From: Orychophragmus violaceus
Taxonomy: Eukaryota; Streptophyta; Magnoliopsida; Brassicales; Brassicaceae
Reading direction: 5' to 3'
DNA length: 64,000 bases
Assembly (NCBI GenBank): GCA_030180135.1
Contig: CM058235.1
Span: 92,356,535 to 92,420,534, forward strand
Shown here: positions 49,448 through 58,929 of the stretch, one piece after another
Layout of the letters: the number at the start of each line of letters is the position of its first letter
How positions within the stretch are numbered: the stretch's first letter is position 1
Notes under the pieces: model-generated
What the model was told of the DNA's origin: nothing
What the model saw: only the letters and a program-made list of their open reading frames with translations
The model's database searches: none
Position numbers and translations under genes: made by a program

Positions 49448-49715
49448 GTCTGAACTCTTGTGGTCAAGTGGCAGAGGACGGACTTTGGACGCTACCACGT
49501 TCTGGGTTCGATCCTCCTGTTATGCGAAACTATTTCACAATTGTTTCGGACACCAACATAAATATAGGCCTTGCTTTAGGGGCCCATTTGAATACCCGGA
49601 GAGAGGGTTTATCCATGGGCTACACCTCCCCTTAGAGATTAGTCTGAGCCCCTCTATAGATTCGGGATATCCCCAAATTAATCAAAAAAAAAAAAACAAA
49701 AACAATACACATCCC
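49433..49715 (+). mobile_element. tRNA-derived SINE in WRKY56 exon
   Basis: TSD AACAATGCACATCCC (49433-49447) and AACAATACACATCCC (49701-49715), one mismatch. Body 49448-49700 with a perfect A-box TGGTCAAGTGG (49461-49471), a perfect B-box GTTCGATCC (49506-49514) and an A-rich tail at the 3' end. Same orientation as WRKY56. The target is the last codons of the exon before the conserved intron. Confidence 0.93.
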
Positions 49716-49939
49716 AAGTTCTTCTTTTACTTAAATATTTACACTTAATACATTGATTAATGTGTTGTGATGAAAATGTGTCAAGGTAGATTTCAAAATT
49801 CACCTAAGAATATATTTACGTGTATACTCTTGGTCAATGGTCACATGTATATCTTGATTCTTGGTTGGAAACATTAGTTTAACAACCTAAACGACCAAAG
49901 TCAAATTGTGTTAGTCCGGTTACTTCACGTTATTGCTCG
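49716..49939. other. Remnant of WRKY56 intron
   Basis: Follows the second TSD copy; the intron donor appears to be at AA|GTTCTTC (49716-49718). AT-rich, non-coding. Confidence 0.6.
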
Positions 49940-50139
49940 TGTTAGGGAGTGTTTATTTCGTATTTTTGTTTATCCCAACCGATTATAGAAGGATCTATAA
50001 TATTCTAGATATTGTTAATAAATATTTTATATTGGTTATATAGAATATTTACATATATTTGTAGTTATCTAGATTAGGAAATATCTCTAGTATAAATATA
50101 TATGTAATCTAAAAGCATATACATTGGTATTACTCAACA
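49940..50139 (+). repeat. LTR-like repeat, copy 1
   Basis: About 200 bp from TGTTAGGGAGTG to TACTCAACA containing TATAAATA. It is about 80-85% similar by eye, in inverted orientation, to 55720-55880. May be a solo LTR or fragment; no matching TSD was found. Confidence 0.55.
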
Positions 50140-50345
50140 TGGGGTTCTTAAAAATATTTTATTAGTATTTTTGTTAGTTATGAATAGTTAAGCACCTTTC
50201 ATTCTTTTACTTTTTCATTGGTGAATCCCAATTTGGGGTTCTAAAAATTAAAAATATATATTATCTAAAGTTTTATTTGAAGTTTTTATTTATTTAAATT
50301 TTAATTTTAAACATACAATAATTAAGTCTCAAGATGACCAAATTT

Positions 50346-51622
50346 TTACCATATATTTTCGACCAAATCAGCTTTCAAACGATGATGTATCCGTTGATCA
50401 CGAACTTGATTCCGAATGCCAAGCATATTACCGAGATTTGAAGGCATGTCCGTAAAATACGAGAAATCCACTTGTGAACATCGGCTTGATTCTCCTTCTA
50501 AGAAGTCAGATATATCATATTGAGTGTATCCTTCTCGTTCGTCTTCTACTATCATATTGTGCAGTATGATACATGATCTCATAATCTTTCCTATTTTTTT
50601 CTTGTCCCAAAGAAGAGCCGGTTTTTTAACAATTGCAAATCTAGCTTGCAATACTCCAAAAGCACGCTCGACATCTTTGCGTACAGATTCTTGTCGTTTA
50701 GCGAATAACTCAGCTTTATGGCCTTGAGAAAGTGGTATAGACTGGATAAAGGTGGCCCATTTTGGATAAATACCGTCTGTGAGGTAGTACGACATATCAT
50801 AGTTGTGTCCGTTGACTATGTAATTCAGTTTTGGAGCTCGGCCCTGTAATATGTCATCAAAAACAGGTGACCGGTCTAGAACATTAATATCGTTTAAGGT
50901 ACCTGGAGGTCCAAAAATGCGTGCCATATTCACAAATCTTGTGATGCAACAGCCTCTAAGACGATTGCCGGCTTTCATGAACCACGTGTATACTGCCCTT
51001 TCCAAGCGGTTGGGCAGTTTTTCCACTCCCAATGCATACAGTCGATGCTTCCAATCATACCAGGAAACCCGCGTATTTCTCCAATATCAAGTAGTCCTTG
51101 TAGATCTTCTGGTGTGGGTATCCTTAGATACTCATCTCCAAACAACTGTATTATTCCTTCAGTAAAATTTTCCAAACATAAAAGTGCAGTGGTTGCACCT
51201 AGTCGAAGATATTCGTCAGTCGCATCACCCGCAGTACCATAAGCCATCATACGAATTGCTGTTGTACACTTCTGTAGTCCAGATAGGCCGAATCTGCCCA
51301 CTGCATCTCTTCTCTGTTGAAAGTACGGAACTTCATGTGAGAGGCGATCAACAATACGCAAGAACAATGATTTGTTCATTCGGAAACGACGTCTGAATAT
51401 GCGAGGTGGATATGTAGGATCTTCACTGAAATAATCTTCCCATAAACGGTCGTGACCTTCCTCGCAATTTCGTTCTAAATATGCACGTTTCTTCGACATT
51501 GATGTTTTACCCTCTAGGATGACGTTGAAGGTATCGTCGAAATGTTGCTCAAAGATGTCGTCGAAAGCTTCATTTAAATGATTAGCAATATTATCTGTAG
51601 AAGAACCAGACATGTTTGTCAA
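50346..51622 (-). pseudogene. PIF/Harbinger transposase (HARBI1-like nuclease)
   Basis: Catalytic Asp in IGSIDCMHWEWKNCP, second Asp in GTLNDINVLDRSPVFDD and Glu in VRKDVERAFGVLQARFAI fit the DDE nuclease. Two overlapping frames meet near 50975-51032; between them are two stop codons replacing a Gly/Trp region (around KPAIVLEAVASQDL) and a one-base shift. Length of the joined region, about 425 codons, is normal. Confidence 0.9.
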
Positions 51623-52101
51623 ATGTGTAAAAGAGGAAATGAAGATAACAAGTTTTTGTGTATATTAAAAAAATAACTTGATGTTGTTTTTGGATTGGAA
51701 GATTTTAGAGATGAAGCACAAGAATAAAACCTGAGTTTCTTGTGATAGAGTAGAACAGATGGAGAGGTTAAATAGAGTAGAGTACAATAGAACATAATAG
51801 TTCAAGTCTCGTGAAACAAAATATCATACTACAACACAACAAAACATATTTAGTCCCGTGACTTAAACACAACAAGGAAGCACAATACAACATAATAGTA
51901 GTAGTCACGTGACTTAGAACACAAGAGAATATCAAAATACAACAAAATAGTAGAACAGTAGCTGAGATCCTTCATCTTGATCACATGTCTTTGTCTTTAC
52001 CCTGAAACACAAAAGAAAAAATCTCACTTAGCAACACAACAAATAGATTTCACAAGTGACAACCAAGCACTTAACTTCAATTTACTTACTTCCTAGTTAG
52101 C

Positions 52102-52911
52102 TCACAACATCTCAGTAATTAAGTTGTTTTTTAGAGTAGTTTCAATCTCTGAGAGTGGTTCTGTCTTTGCTAGTAAACGGTCAAGCAATTGTTGCTTGTT
52201 TAACTTCTGTTTCAATTCCAACATGATCTGTAACTGTTCCAAGGCCTCTTCTTTTCCACCTTTTTTACGCTTAGCCGCTTTTGCAGCCTTAACACCATGA
52301 TGTCTATCATCTTCTTCCACATCAACCTCCAGAGTGTTTTTGCGCTTCTCCTTTCCACCATCTTTGGTCAAGAGCGTGGAGCACCATTTCTGGTCATGCC
52401 TCAACTCCCTCCACGCATGTTCAAGAGTGAACTTGCATAGGTAGTCGCTGTAGAAGATGTCTAGGGCTGCTTTCATCACGTCGTTGTCATTTTGACCGCT
52501 TGATTGCTCCTTCATTGCAGCATCATAACATCCTACAAACTTGCAAACTTGGTCATTAAGTCTTTGCCACCTCTGTTTGCACTGACCAAGCTCTCTAGGC
52601 TGCATCCCAACCAGCAGAGGACTACTGTTGTAGTACTCCTGGATTCTCCTCTAGAATGCACCAGCTTTCTGCTCATTACTAACTATTGGGTCTTTGCTTG
52701 TGTTTAGCCAAGCACCAATGAGGATTACATCCTCTTTGGGTGACCATTTATCCTCTTTGGGTGACCATTTACTCCTTTCCCTAACACTTGATTCATCAGA
52801 ACATTGACTGCTAAAGCGTGGAAGTTCTGATGAATCAAGATCTACCTGTTGACTTGCAAGGAGGCTAACAAAGCCGGGGGAATCTAAAGAATATGAATTG
52901 GAAAATTCCAT
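52102..52911 (-). pseudogene. Harbinger Myb/SANT-like DNA-binding protein
   Basis: About 270 codons in one frame with a single stop (TAG near 52648) in the trihelix region, where Trp is expected (AGAF-stop-RRIQEYYN). N-terminus has SKWSPKEDVILIGAWLNTSKDP; C-terminus resembles the NAM-associated domain with EHAWRELRHDQKWCS and a Lys-rich, coiled segment. In active Harbinger elements this protein recruits the nuclease to the ends (family knowledge). An upstream 18-bp duplication (GGTGACCATTTATCCTCT at 52738) repeats DKWSPKED. Confidence 0.85.
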
Positions 52912-53149
52912 TCTTAGTAGTTTTTTAATTTTGAGATGGTTCTGTGTTTACTGTGTTTGTTGAAGCCACTAAGGTTATGTACTAATTGCTTTAGCAATTA
53001 ATGAAATCCACTATTTAACCTACATCCTCACCACCTAGCCATTAAAACTTGGTCATATCCTAATTCATTTCGTCTTACTGCCATTAAGACCCATCTTTTC
53101 TTAACAGTTGGAAGACTGAGTAAAAGTTCTGTTTCATTTTAAGCTAAAA

Positions 53150-53420
53150 GATTTACTTCTGTTGAGTTTAAAATTTAATGTTTTAGTTATGTTCTGTTCA
53201 TTTAAGAATGTTTTAGTTTCTGATTCACTTAAGAATGTTTTAGTTATGTTCTGATTCACTTACAAATGTTTTAGTTATGTTCTGATTCACTTAAGAATGT
53301 TATAGTTATGTTATGTTTCAGTTAAGAATGTTTTAGTTGTGTTCTGTTTCAGTTAAAATGTTTTAGTTATACTTTCTTAGATAAAATGTTTTAGTTGTGT
53401 TCTTTTCAAATAAACTATTT
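53150..53420. repeat. AATGTTTTAGTTATG minisatellite
   Basis: About eight copies of a 30-36 bp unit of the form AAGAATGTTTTAGTTATG with a variable TTCTGATTCACTT part, located between the Myb-like and the GRF-like genes of the Harbinger element. Confidence 0.85.
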
Positions 53421-53449
53421 TACTTCTATTAAGTTTCAAACTAACCTTA

Positions 53450-53960
53450 AGTGTTCTCTCAAGCTCAGCCACTCGCATAGTCATCTTCCTCAACTCTTCC
53501 TGGAAAGTTACAAATTATAGAGTTAGTAATTTTTAAGAAACAGACTTACTGTTCTACTAATGTACGGGATGGAGTTACCTTCAGATTCTCATTTTCTCTA
53601 GTAACCTTACGAAACTCTTGCTCAACACCATAAACCCAGGGTTGCCGGAAATTCAATCCATCGTCCTACATATGAAACTATGGATCAGTTAAACAACATC
53701 TAAACTGATAAACATTCATGTCAGTAAATACCTTGTACACTTTGCAGGTGAAATATCGCTTGCCAGGAAGATTGTCGTGAGCTTCTTCTGCAGCTAGCTC
53801 TGGCACAATACTTCCTCCACATGGGCACCTTGTGGGAATCCCATACTCGGCATCAGCTACGTATCCTCTCCTGTCGATGTATTCCTGGAGCCTCTTCATG
53901 TCTCTCCTCTCTTGGTAAGGGTCTGTCATGAAGCCTGCAACAGTATGAGAAAGTTAGTCA
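53450..53960 (-). pseudogene. GRF-type zinc-finger protein of the Harbinger element
   Basis: Exon-like frame 53929-53678 with DAEYGIPTRCPCGGSIV and KRYFTCKVY, the Cys pattern of the plant GRF-type zinc finger. Upstream and downstream segments (near 53450-53670, with ELRKMTMRVAELE-like Leu/Lys-rich coding) may be further exons with a coiled coil. These small proteins recur next to Harbinger-type transposons in Brassicaceae (recollection); the role is unknown. Confidence 0.55.
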
Positions 53961-55070
53961 ACAATATTAGTCTTACATTATGCACAACTATTAGGCACTA
54001 TAAACATCACCAGACTAAGTAGATATGTAAACTACAACATATCAAGCTAATGTTCAGTTTACCAACAAAGAATCACAAGTCCAAACCACATTTAAAAACA
54101 CTACGTCCTTTAACAAACATATCAAGATTAAGAACTAATGATCATTTAACTAAGTAGGTATATAGACTACAAGGTAATTAACCATTATAAGCAATCATAT
54201 CACAATGTTTATTTACCAACATAGATTCACAAGACGAAACAACTTAAACTACAAGATAATGTGTACACCATAAGCTAATGTTCACAATTATCAACAAAGA
54301 ATCTCAGATACTACAAGATAATGTATAGAGAGTTGCCGACGATGCAAAAAAGAATCAAAAGGGTTCACTCAAAAGCACTCAAGAGGCATTAGAGCAGATA
54401 CAAATAAGTCACACAACAAGTAGCCACTCTCAACTGACCAAACTTGAAAACACTCTTCTAACCAACCAATTATGAACAAAGAATCACAATTAACTTTACT
54501 CAAACAAGAATCACAACACACAAAAGGCGTTTAAGAACAACATATCGGATAACAACCCTATCCCGAAAGTGAAACCCTAAATCGTCTAATAACTCTTGAT
54601 ACCTTTAACAAACGCTAAATCAAACCCCAATCAAAACCCAAAAGGGAAAACCCTAGATCGATTCCTAAAACCCCATAAGAAAACCCTTATTCCGACCCCA
54701 AATCAAACCCTAACTGTTAGCCCTAAATCGCTTCCGAAACTAAAAATAATCCCTAAATCTTGTAATAAACGAGCAAATAATCTATCGAAACACCTAAATC
54801 ACGTATACGAAACGGAGATATACCCGATTTCTCGATGAACCCTTATAACGCCCTCTCAATCGCCCTCTCGATAAACAAGACACCTCTCTCGTATTTGAAA
54901 TCGCGAAACACAGAGAAATGAAGCCGTGTCGAGAACCTTCTGGTTCGGACAGAGGGTTTGAACCCGAAAAATTAAAAAAAAGGACGAATGGGATGACGCC
55001 ACGTATTTAAGAAAAGGGGTCTTAAGTTCCTTAAATAAGGACCGATCCTTAGCGTAATAAATCATTTTCA
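53961..55070 (-). other. Upstream region of Harbinger genes with telobox cluster
   Basis: No gene. Between about 54565 and 54760 several AAACCCTA-type motifs occur (AAACCCTAAATC, AAAACCCTAGATC, AAACCCTAACTG). Such teloboxes are common near plant transcription starts; in this position they would lie in the 5' part of the minus-strand genes. Confidence 0.5.
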
Positions 55071-55139
55071 TTTAAATTAAATCGAAATCCCCTAAGATAC
55101 TGAGCCAAATTCGCTTAAGATACTCCCGCTGTACTTGGT

Positions 55140-55880
55140 CTAATCACTATTCTTTATTCTTACGAGAGCAATACACAAATATTCCTAAATACTAAAGTGC
55201 TTCTTTATTTTTAAGCTAAAGAGCTTATTTTTACTTTATTTCATGTTAAGACAAGTGCTTCTACCATTTAAGTTTATTATGAACATCTGAATCTAAGCCA
55301 TTGAATTTATTAATTTTCAAGCCTATCATAAACCTCTGAATTTAAGCTTAGTGTTTTTAGATAAACTTTTAAAACAATTTTCCATACAAAAATCACAAAA
55401 ATCGTTTTCAATATTTAAAGTTTTCTAAAACTTTTACTAGTTTTTAAGTTATTTAGTTCATTTAGGAAAACAAAAATTAAAATCGTCAAAGCAACACAAC
55501 CGTAACTCAATCACAATCAATATCATTCCATCAAGCTCAAATAGGCCCATCTCACACAACACAATCGAACGGGAATTTATCGACGTATCAGCTACGCTTC
55601 GTTAGATCAAACATGAGTCATCTACAATCTCAAGCCTATTATTTAGTTCCTACTTCATTACCGCCTTGAGATTGAGGGGACGTATTTAAAGAGGAATGTA
55701 TATTGCTCTCATAAGAATAGTGATCAGGTTACATACATATTTATACCAGAGATATTTTCTAATCTAGATAACTACAAATATATATAAATGTTATATAATC
55801 AATATACAATATTTATTAACATTATCTAGAATGTTCTAGATCCTTCTATACCGATAACCCCAAAAAAATAATTGCGATAA
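55140..55880. repeat. LTR-like repeat, copy 2, with internal inverted repeat
   Basis: 55720-55880 is the inverted counterpart of 49960-50110. Within the block, TTCTTACGAGAGCAATACAC (55156) is inverted at about 55701 (GTATATTGCTCTCATAAGAA), so 55143-55190 and 55690-55722 form arms. A purine tract CTTGAGATTGAGGGGACG precedes 55685. Probably an LTR-retrotransposon fragment disturbed by later insertion. Confidence 0.5.
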
Positions 55881-56088
55881 TTATATATTATCCCTCGCAT
55901 GATAGCTTCTTGAATATAGTATTTTTTTTTAAATTGATGTAAATTTTATTCAAACTTAAAAAACTGTTTTATCATTAATGTATTTTTTAAGTATAAAAAT
56001 AAAAAATGAAATTTTGAAATAAATATTATGTTTTAAATTGGATTGACTTTTTTATTCATTTGTTTTTTGCAACAAAAATAAATTGCAG

Positions 56089-56270
56089 GAGCTACCAATA
56101 TACGTACCATACATGCAACATGAAGAAACAAGTGCAAAGTTTGGCAAAATATCCAAACGTTGTCGTAACAACCTACGCATGTGTTCATAATCATCCTTGC
56201 AAGAAGCTCATGAAGATTCTTAGTCCTCTCCTTTAGCAACTTCAACTCCTTACCAGAGTTTCTGATTTAG
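56089..56270 (+). pseudogene. WRKY56: WRKY56-like pseudogene, 3' half
   Basis: After an acceptor TTGCAG (56083-56088) the frame reads SYQYTYHTCNMKKQVQSLAK, then VVVTTYACVHNHPC. This is the second half of the WRKY domain: the second Cys and the HNH ligands remain, but the first zinc Cys (usually in YYRCTY) is Tyr. A stop TAG at 56234-56236 replaces an Arg in LLRQLQ; the original C-terminus (RVSDL) is still readable past it. Joined in sense orientation to 49064-49447 across SINE, LTR-like and Harbinger DNA. Confidence 0.92.
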
Positions 56271-56970
56271 TATCTTCTTAGAGATAAATGTATAGAACAA
56301 ACTAATCTGAGATTATAAATGTCTTATGTTTGTTAATGATTTATGTTTGATTTTCATTTTGTTCTCTCCTTGTTGATGTGTTTTTTTTAGGGAGTTCACA
56401 TTTAGAAATTATTTTTTATATTAACACGAGTCGGCCTAACAAAAATATTTCTAAAAGTAAAGAGGTGTTTTAAAACCGGAAAAACCTATTAGATTAACCG
56501 CTCCATCTAAAACGTGTAGAAAATTTTTGTCCTGAGGTAAATGTCACTGATAACAAGGTTCTAGAACAAAATAAGTAGGCAAATTCTCAGTGAAGCAAGC
56601 GTCATTAATGTTGCAAATTCCACATATTCATATGCTTGAAACTTTCTGGAATAGCCAAGTTTGTATCTCTAAAAATGAAACTAAATGGAAACACAATTAT
56701 ATATAAAACAATTGTAACTTACTGATCTTTATCCTCTAAAACTGTAAGCAAACATATGTAAGTAAGTGCACATGTTGATCTGATGAAAAAACTAGCCTGG
56801 CTAGTTGAAAAACTGAAAATGTCAGTGATTTATAACAACTCGATTAAACCTCTTTATATATCATCTCTTTTTTATATATATCAAGAATTGATTCCAAATC
56901 AAAAGATTTCAGACATGCAATTTAATAAAAATACTTATGGGCATTTATGGGCATTAAAAGCATCTTCATC
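56271..56970. other. Intergenic, no gene seen
   Basis: 3' flank of the WRKY56 remnant. AT-rich; nothing recognisable apart from the target of the downstream fold-back element. Confidence 0.5.
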
Positions 56971-58442
56971 AAAGGTTCTCGAGAAAATGGTCATTCAATT
57001 CACGAACTTTTCGGTCAAAGCCAAAATATACACGAACTTTAAAACGCACCAAAAAAAGCATGAACAAAATTTGACTTTCTAAATTAAATACAAACTTATC
57101 GTTGACTGACCGTTTTACATACGTCGTTTTGGTGCAAGATTAAAAAAAGAAAAAATGACGTTGGTAGAACTCGAACCTAGGATCCTTAGGATAAAATAAA
57201 CCTCAACCCGCCACTGTGCCATCAAGTTCTCTTTGGAAATAAGTAAATAATAATGTTATTTAACTTATACCAAATGCGTTTATGAGTTAAAATGCTAATT
57301 GCAAATAATAATTTAAATGGTAATCATTATAATAATTAAGAAAGTACGATTTTAAAGATAGCTTTGAAAAAGAAAATATTGTTTAAATAATAACTTTTTA
57401 TTTTAATATTTCAAAATTTATAAGAGTTTTTTTTTAATTTACTAGTGTTTAAAATATGTTTTAGTTAATTATATGCAAATTATATATGTAAACTGCTTAA
57501 ATATTAGTTTTATATATATATAACTAATGGTTATATTTTTATTTTATAGTTTATGATTAAAAGTTTAATGATTGGTATATGATTATGGTTTAGGGTATAA
57601 GATGTGAAAGATTATATTTAAGATATTATAAGTTAATATTTTTGAAAATAATTGATTTGGAAAATAAAAATTCTTTTTATAAATGTTGAATTTTAATTAT
57701 ATATATATATATATATATATTATAGTAATTGGAGTTTTAATTATTAAAACTTGCGTTCAACTAGTTTCATATTGTGGGACATACATAATGCAATACAAGT
57801 TTTCTATTTCGTTTAGAGAACTAATAGAATTATGAATAACTCATAGTGTATTTATGAGTTAAAATGCTAATTGCAATTAATAATTTAAATAGTAATCATT
57901 ATAATAATTAAGATAGTATGATTTTTAAAAATAGCTTTGAAAAAAGAAAAGATTTTTTTATATAACTTTTTTTATTTGAAGGATATTTATATAATTTATT
58001 TGGCTAAAATATGATTTGATTTTGTTTAATGTTATAAGTACTTTTTCAAAACTATCTTTAAAATCGTACTTTCTTAATAATTATAATGATTACCATTTAA
58101 ATTATTAATTACAATTAGTATTTTAACTCATAAAACGCATTCGGTATAAGTTAAATAACATTATTATTTACTTATATCCGATGAGAGTTTGGTGACACAG
58201 TGGCGAGTTAAAGTCTATTTTAAGCTAAGGATCTTAGGTTCGAGTCCTACCAACGTCATTCTTTCTTTTTTAACCTTACACCAAAACGACGTATGTAAAA
58301 CGGTCAGTCAACGATAAGTTTGTATTTAATTTAGAAAGTCAAATTTTGTTCATGCATTTTTTGGTGCGTTTTAAAGTTCGTATATATTTTGGCTTTGACC
58401 GAAAAGTTCGTGAATTGAATGACCATTTTCTCAAAGGTTCTC
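56971..58442. mobile_element. Fold-back Mutator-like element with Pol III-like arms
   Basis: TSD AAAGGTTCTC (56971-56980, 58433-58442; 9-10 bp as in MULEs). Element 56981-58432, 1452 bp, with terminal inverted repeats of about 390 bp beginning GAGAAAATGGTCATTCAA. No transposase. Each arm contains a tRNA-like pair: on the minus strand at 57221-57167 (A-box TGGCACAGTGG, B-box GGTTCGAGTTC) and on the plus strand at 58193-58247 (TGACACAGTGG, GGTTCGAGTCC). The AT-rich centre carries another copy of part of the arm (57857-57960). Confidence 0.88.
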
Positions 58443-58627
58443 TATAAACTTATGCAATTATATATTTCATTATTCAGAGAGAAGTATTACATATTTACTG
58501 AAAGTATATTCAATGGGATGAGAATGGCAAGTAGATAATAATTAATAAAGAAATAATCAAGGAAGTAATCACATCATTCATATTGGATATGATTGTCTCC
58601 TAGCATACATCGTCGAGATGGAGGGTT

Positions 58628-58870
58628 AGTATAACGCCTTGAAAGCCCTCCGTCCATGGGCTCCACGCCTGCTCACTGGCCCGTGGATCCAACCTTGTCC
58701 GACAGTCGGTTTGTTATTTTGGGAAGCTCGAAGGATTTTTTTACTCTTCCTGCAATCACCACACGATCTTTCCTCGTGTTTTATCCTCACTCACACGATA
58801 CCATGAACCACTTCTCGGTAGGTCACCCATCATTCAAATACTTCAGCTCAAGCACGCTTAACCTTGAATT
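58628..58870 (-). repeat. 5S rRNA-derived LTR, Cassandra-like
   Basis: On the minus strand 58864-58817 resembles the internal promoter of 5S rRNA (TTAAGCGTGCTTGAGCT, then GATGGGTGACC). Downstream is the element-specific part (GGACGGAGGGCTTTCAAGGC, near 58635-58655). 5S-like sequence within an LTR is diagnostic of the TRIM family Cassandra (established). No partner LTR or primer-binding site found, so probably a solo LTR. Confidence 0.65.
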
Positions 58871-58929
58871 TCTCTCTCCACAAGTGACAGAAACGATAAG
58901 TGCACTTTGATGATATATGTAGCCAAATC

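Larger units (their letters stand above)
50140..55130 (-). mobile_element. PIF/Harbinger DNA transposon, degenerate
   Basis: Contains both genes typical of the superfamily on the minus strand: a Myb/SANT-like protein (52102-52911) and a DDE nuclease (50346-51622), plus a GRF-type zinc-finger frame (53678-53929). Candidate ends share a GGG..TCTTAA core in inverted orientation (near 50140 and 55100-55130). Exact terminal repeats and the three-base TSD are not resolved. It sits inside the WRKY56 intron. Confidence 0.75.

Noticed and set aside
49353..49748. 131-residue frame over the WRKY remnant
   Set aside because: Out of the WRKY frame and running through the SINE; an artefact of the insertion.
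57167..57221. Functional tRNA gene
   Set aside because: A- and B-boxes are present but the sequence does not fold into a complete cloverleaf by eye and lies in an inverted repeat arm.
58656..58910. 84-residue plus-strand frame as a gene
   Set aside because: It overlaps the 5S-derived LTR in antisense.
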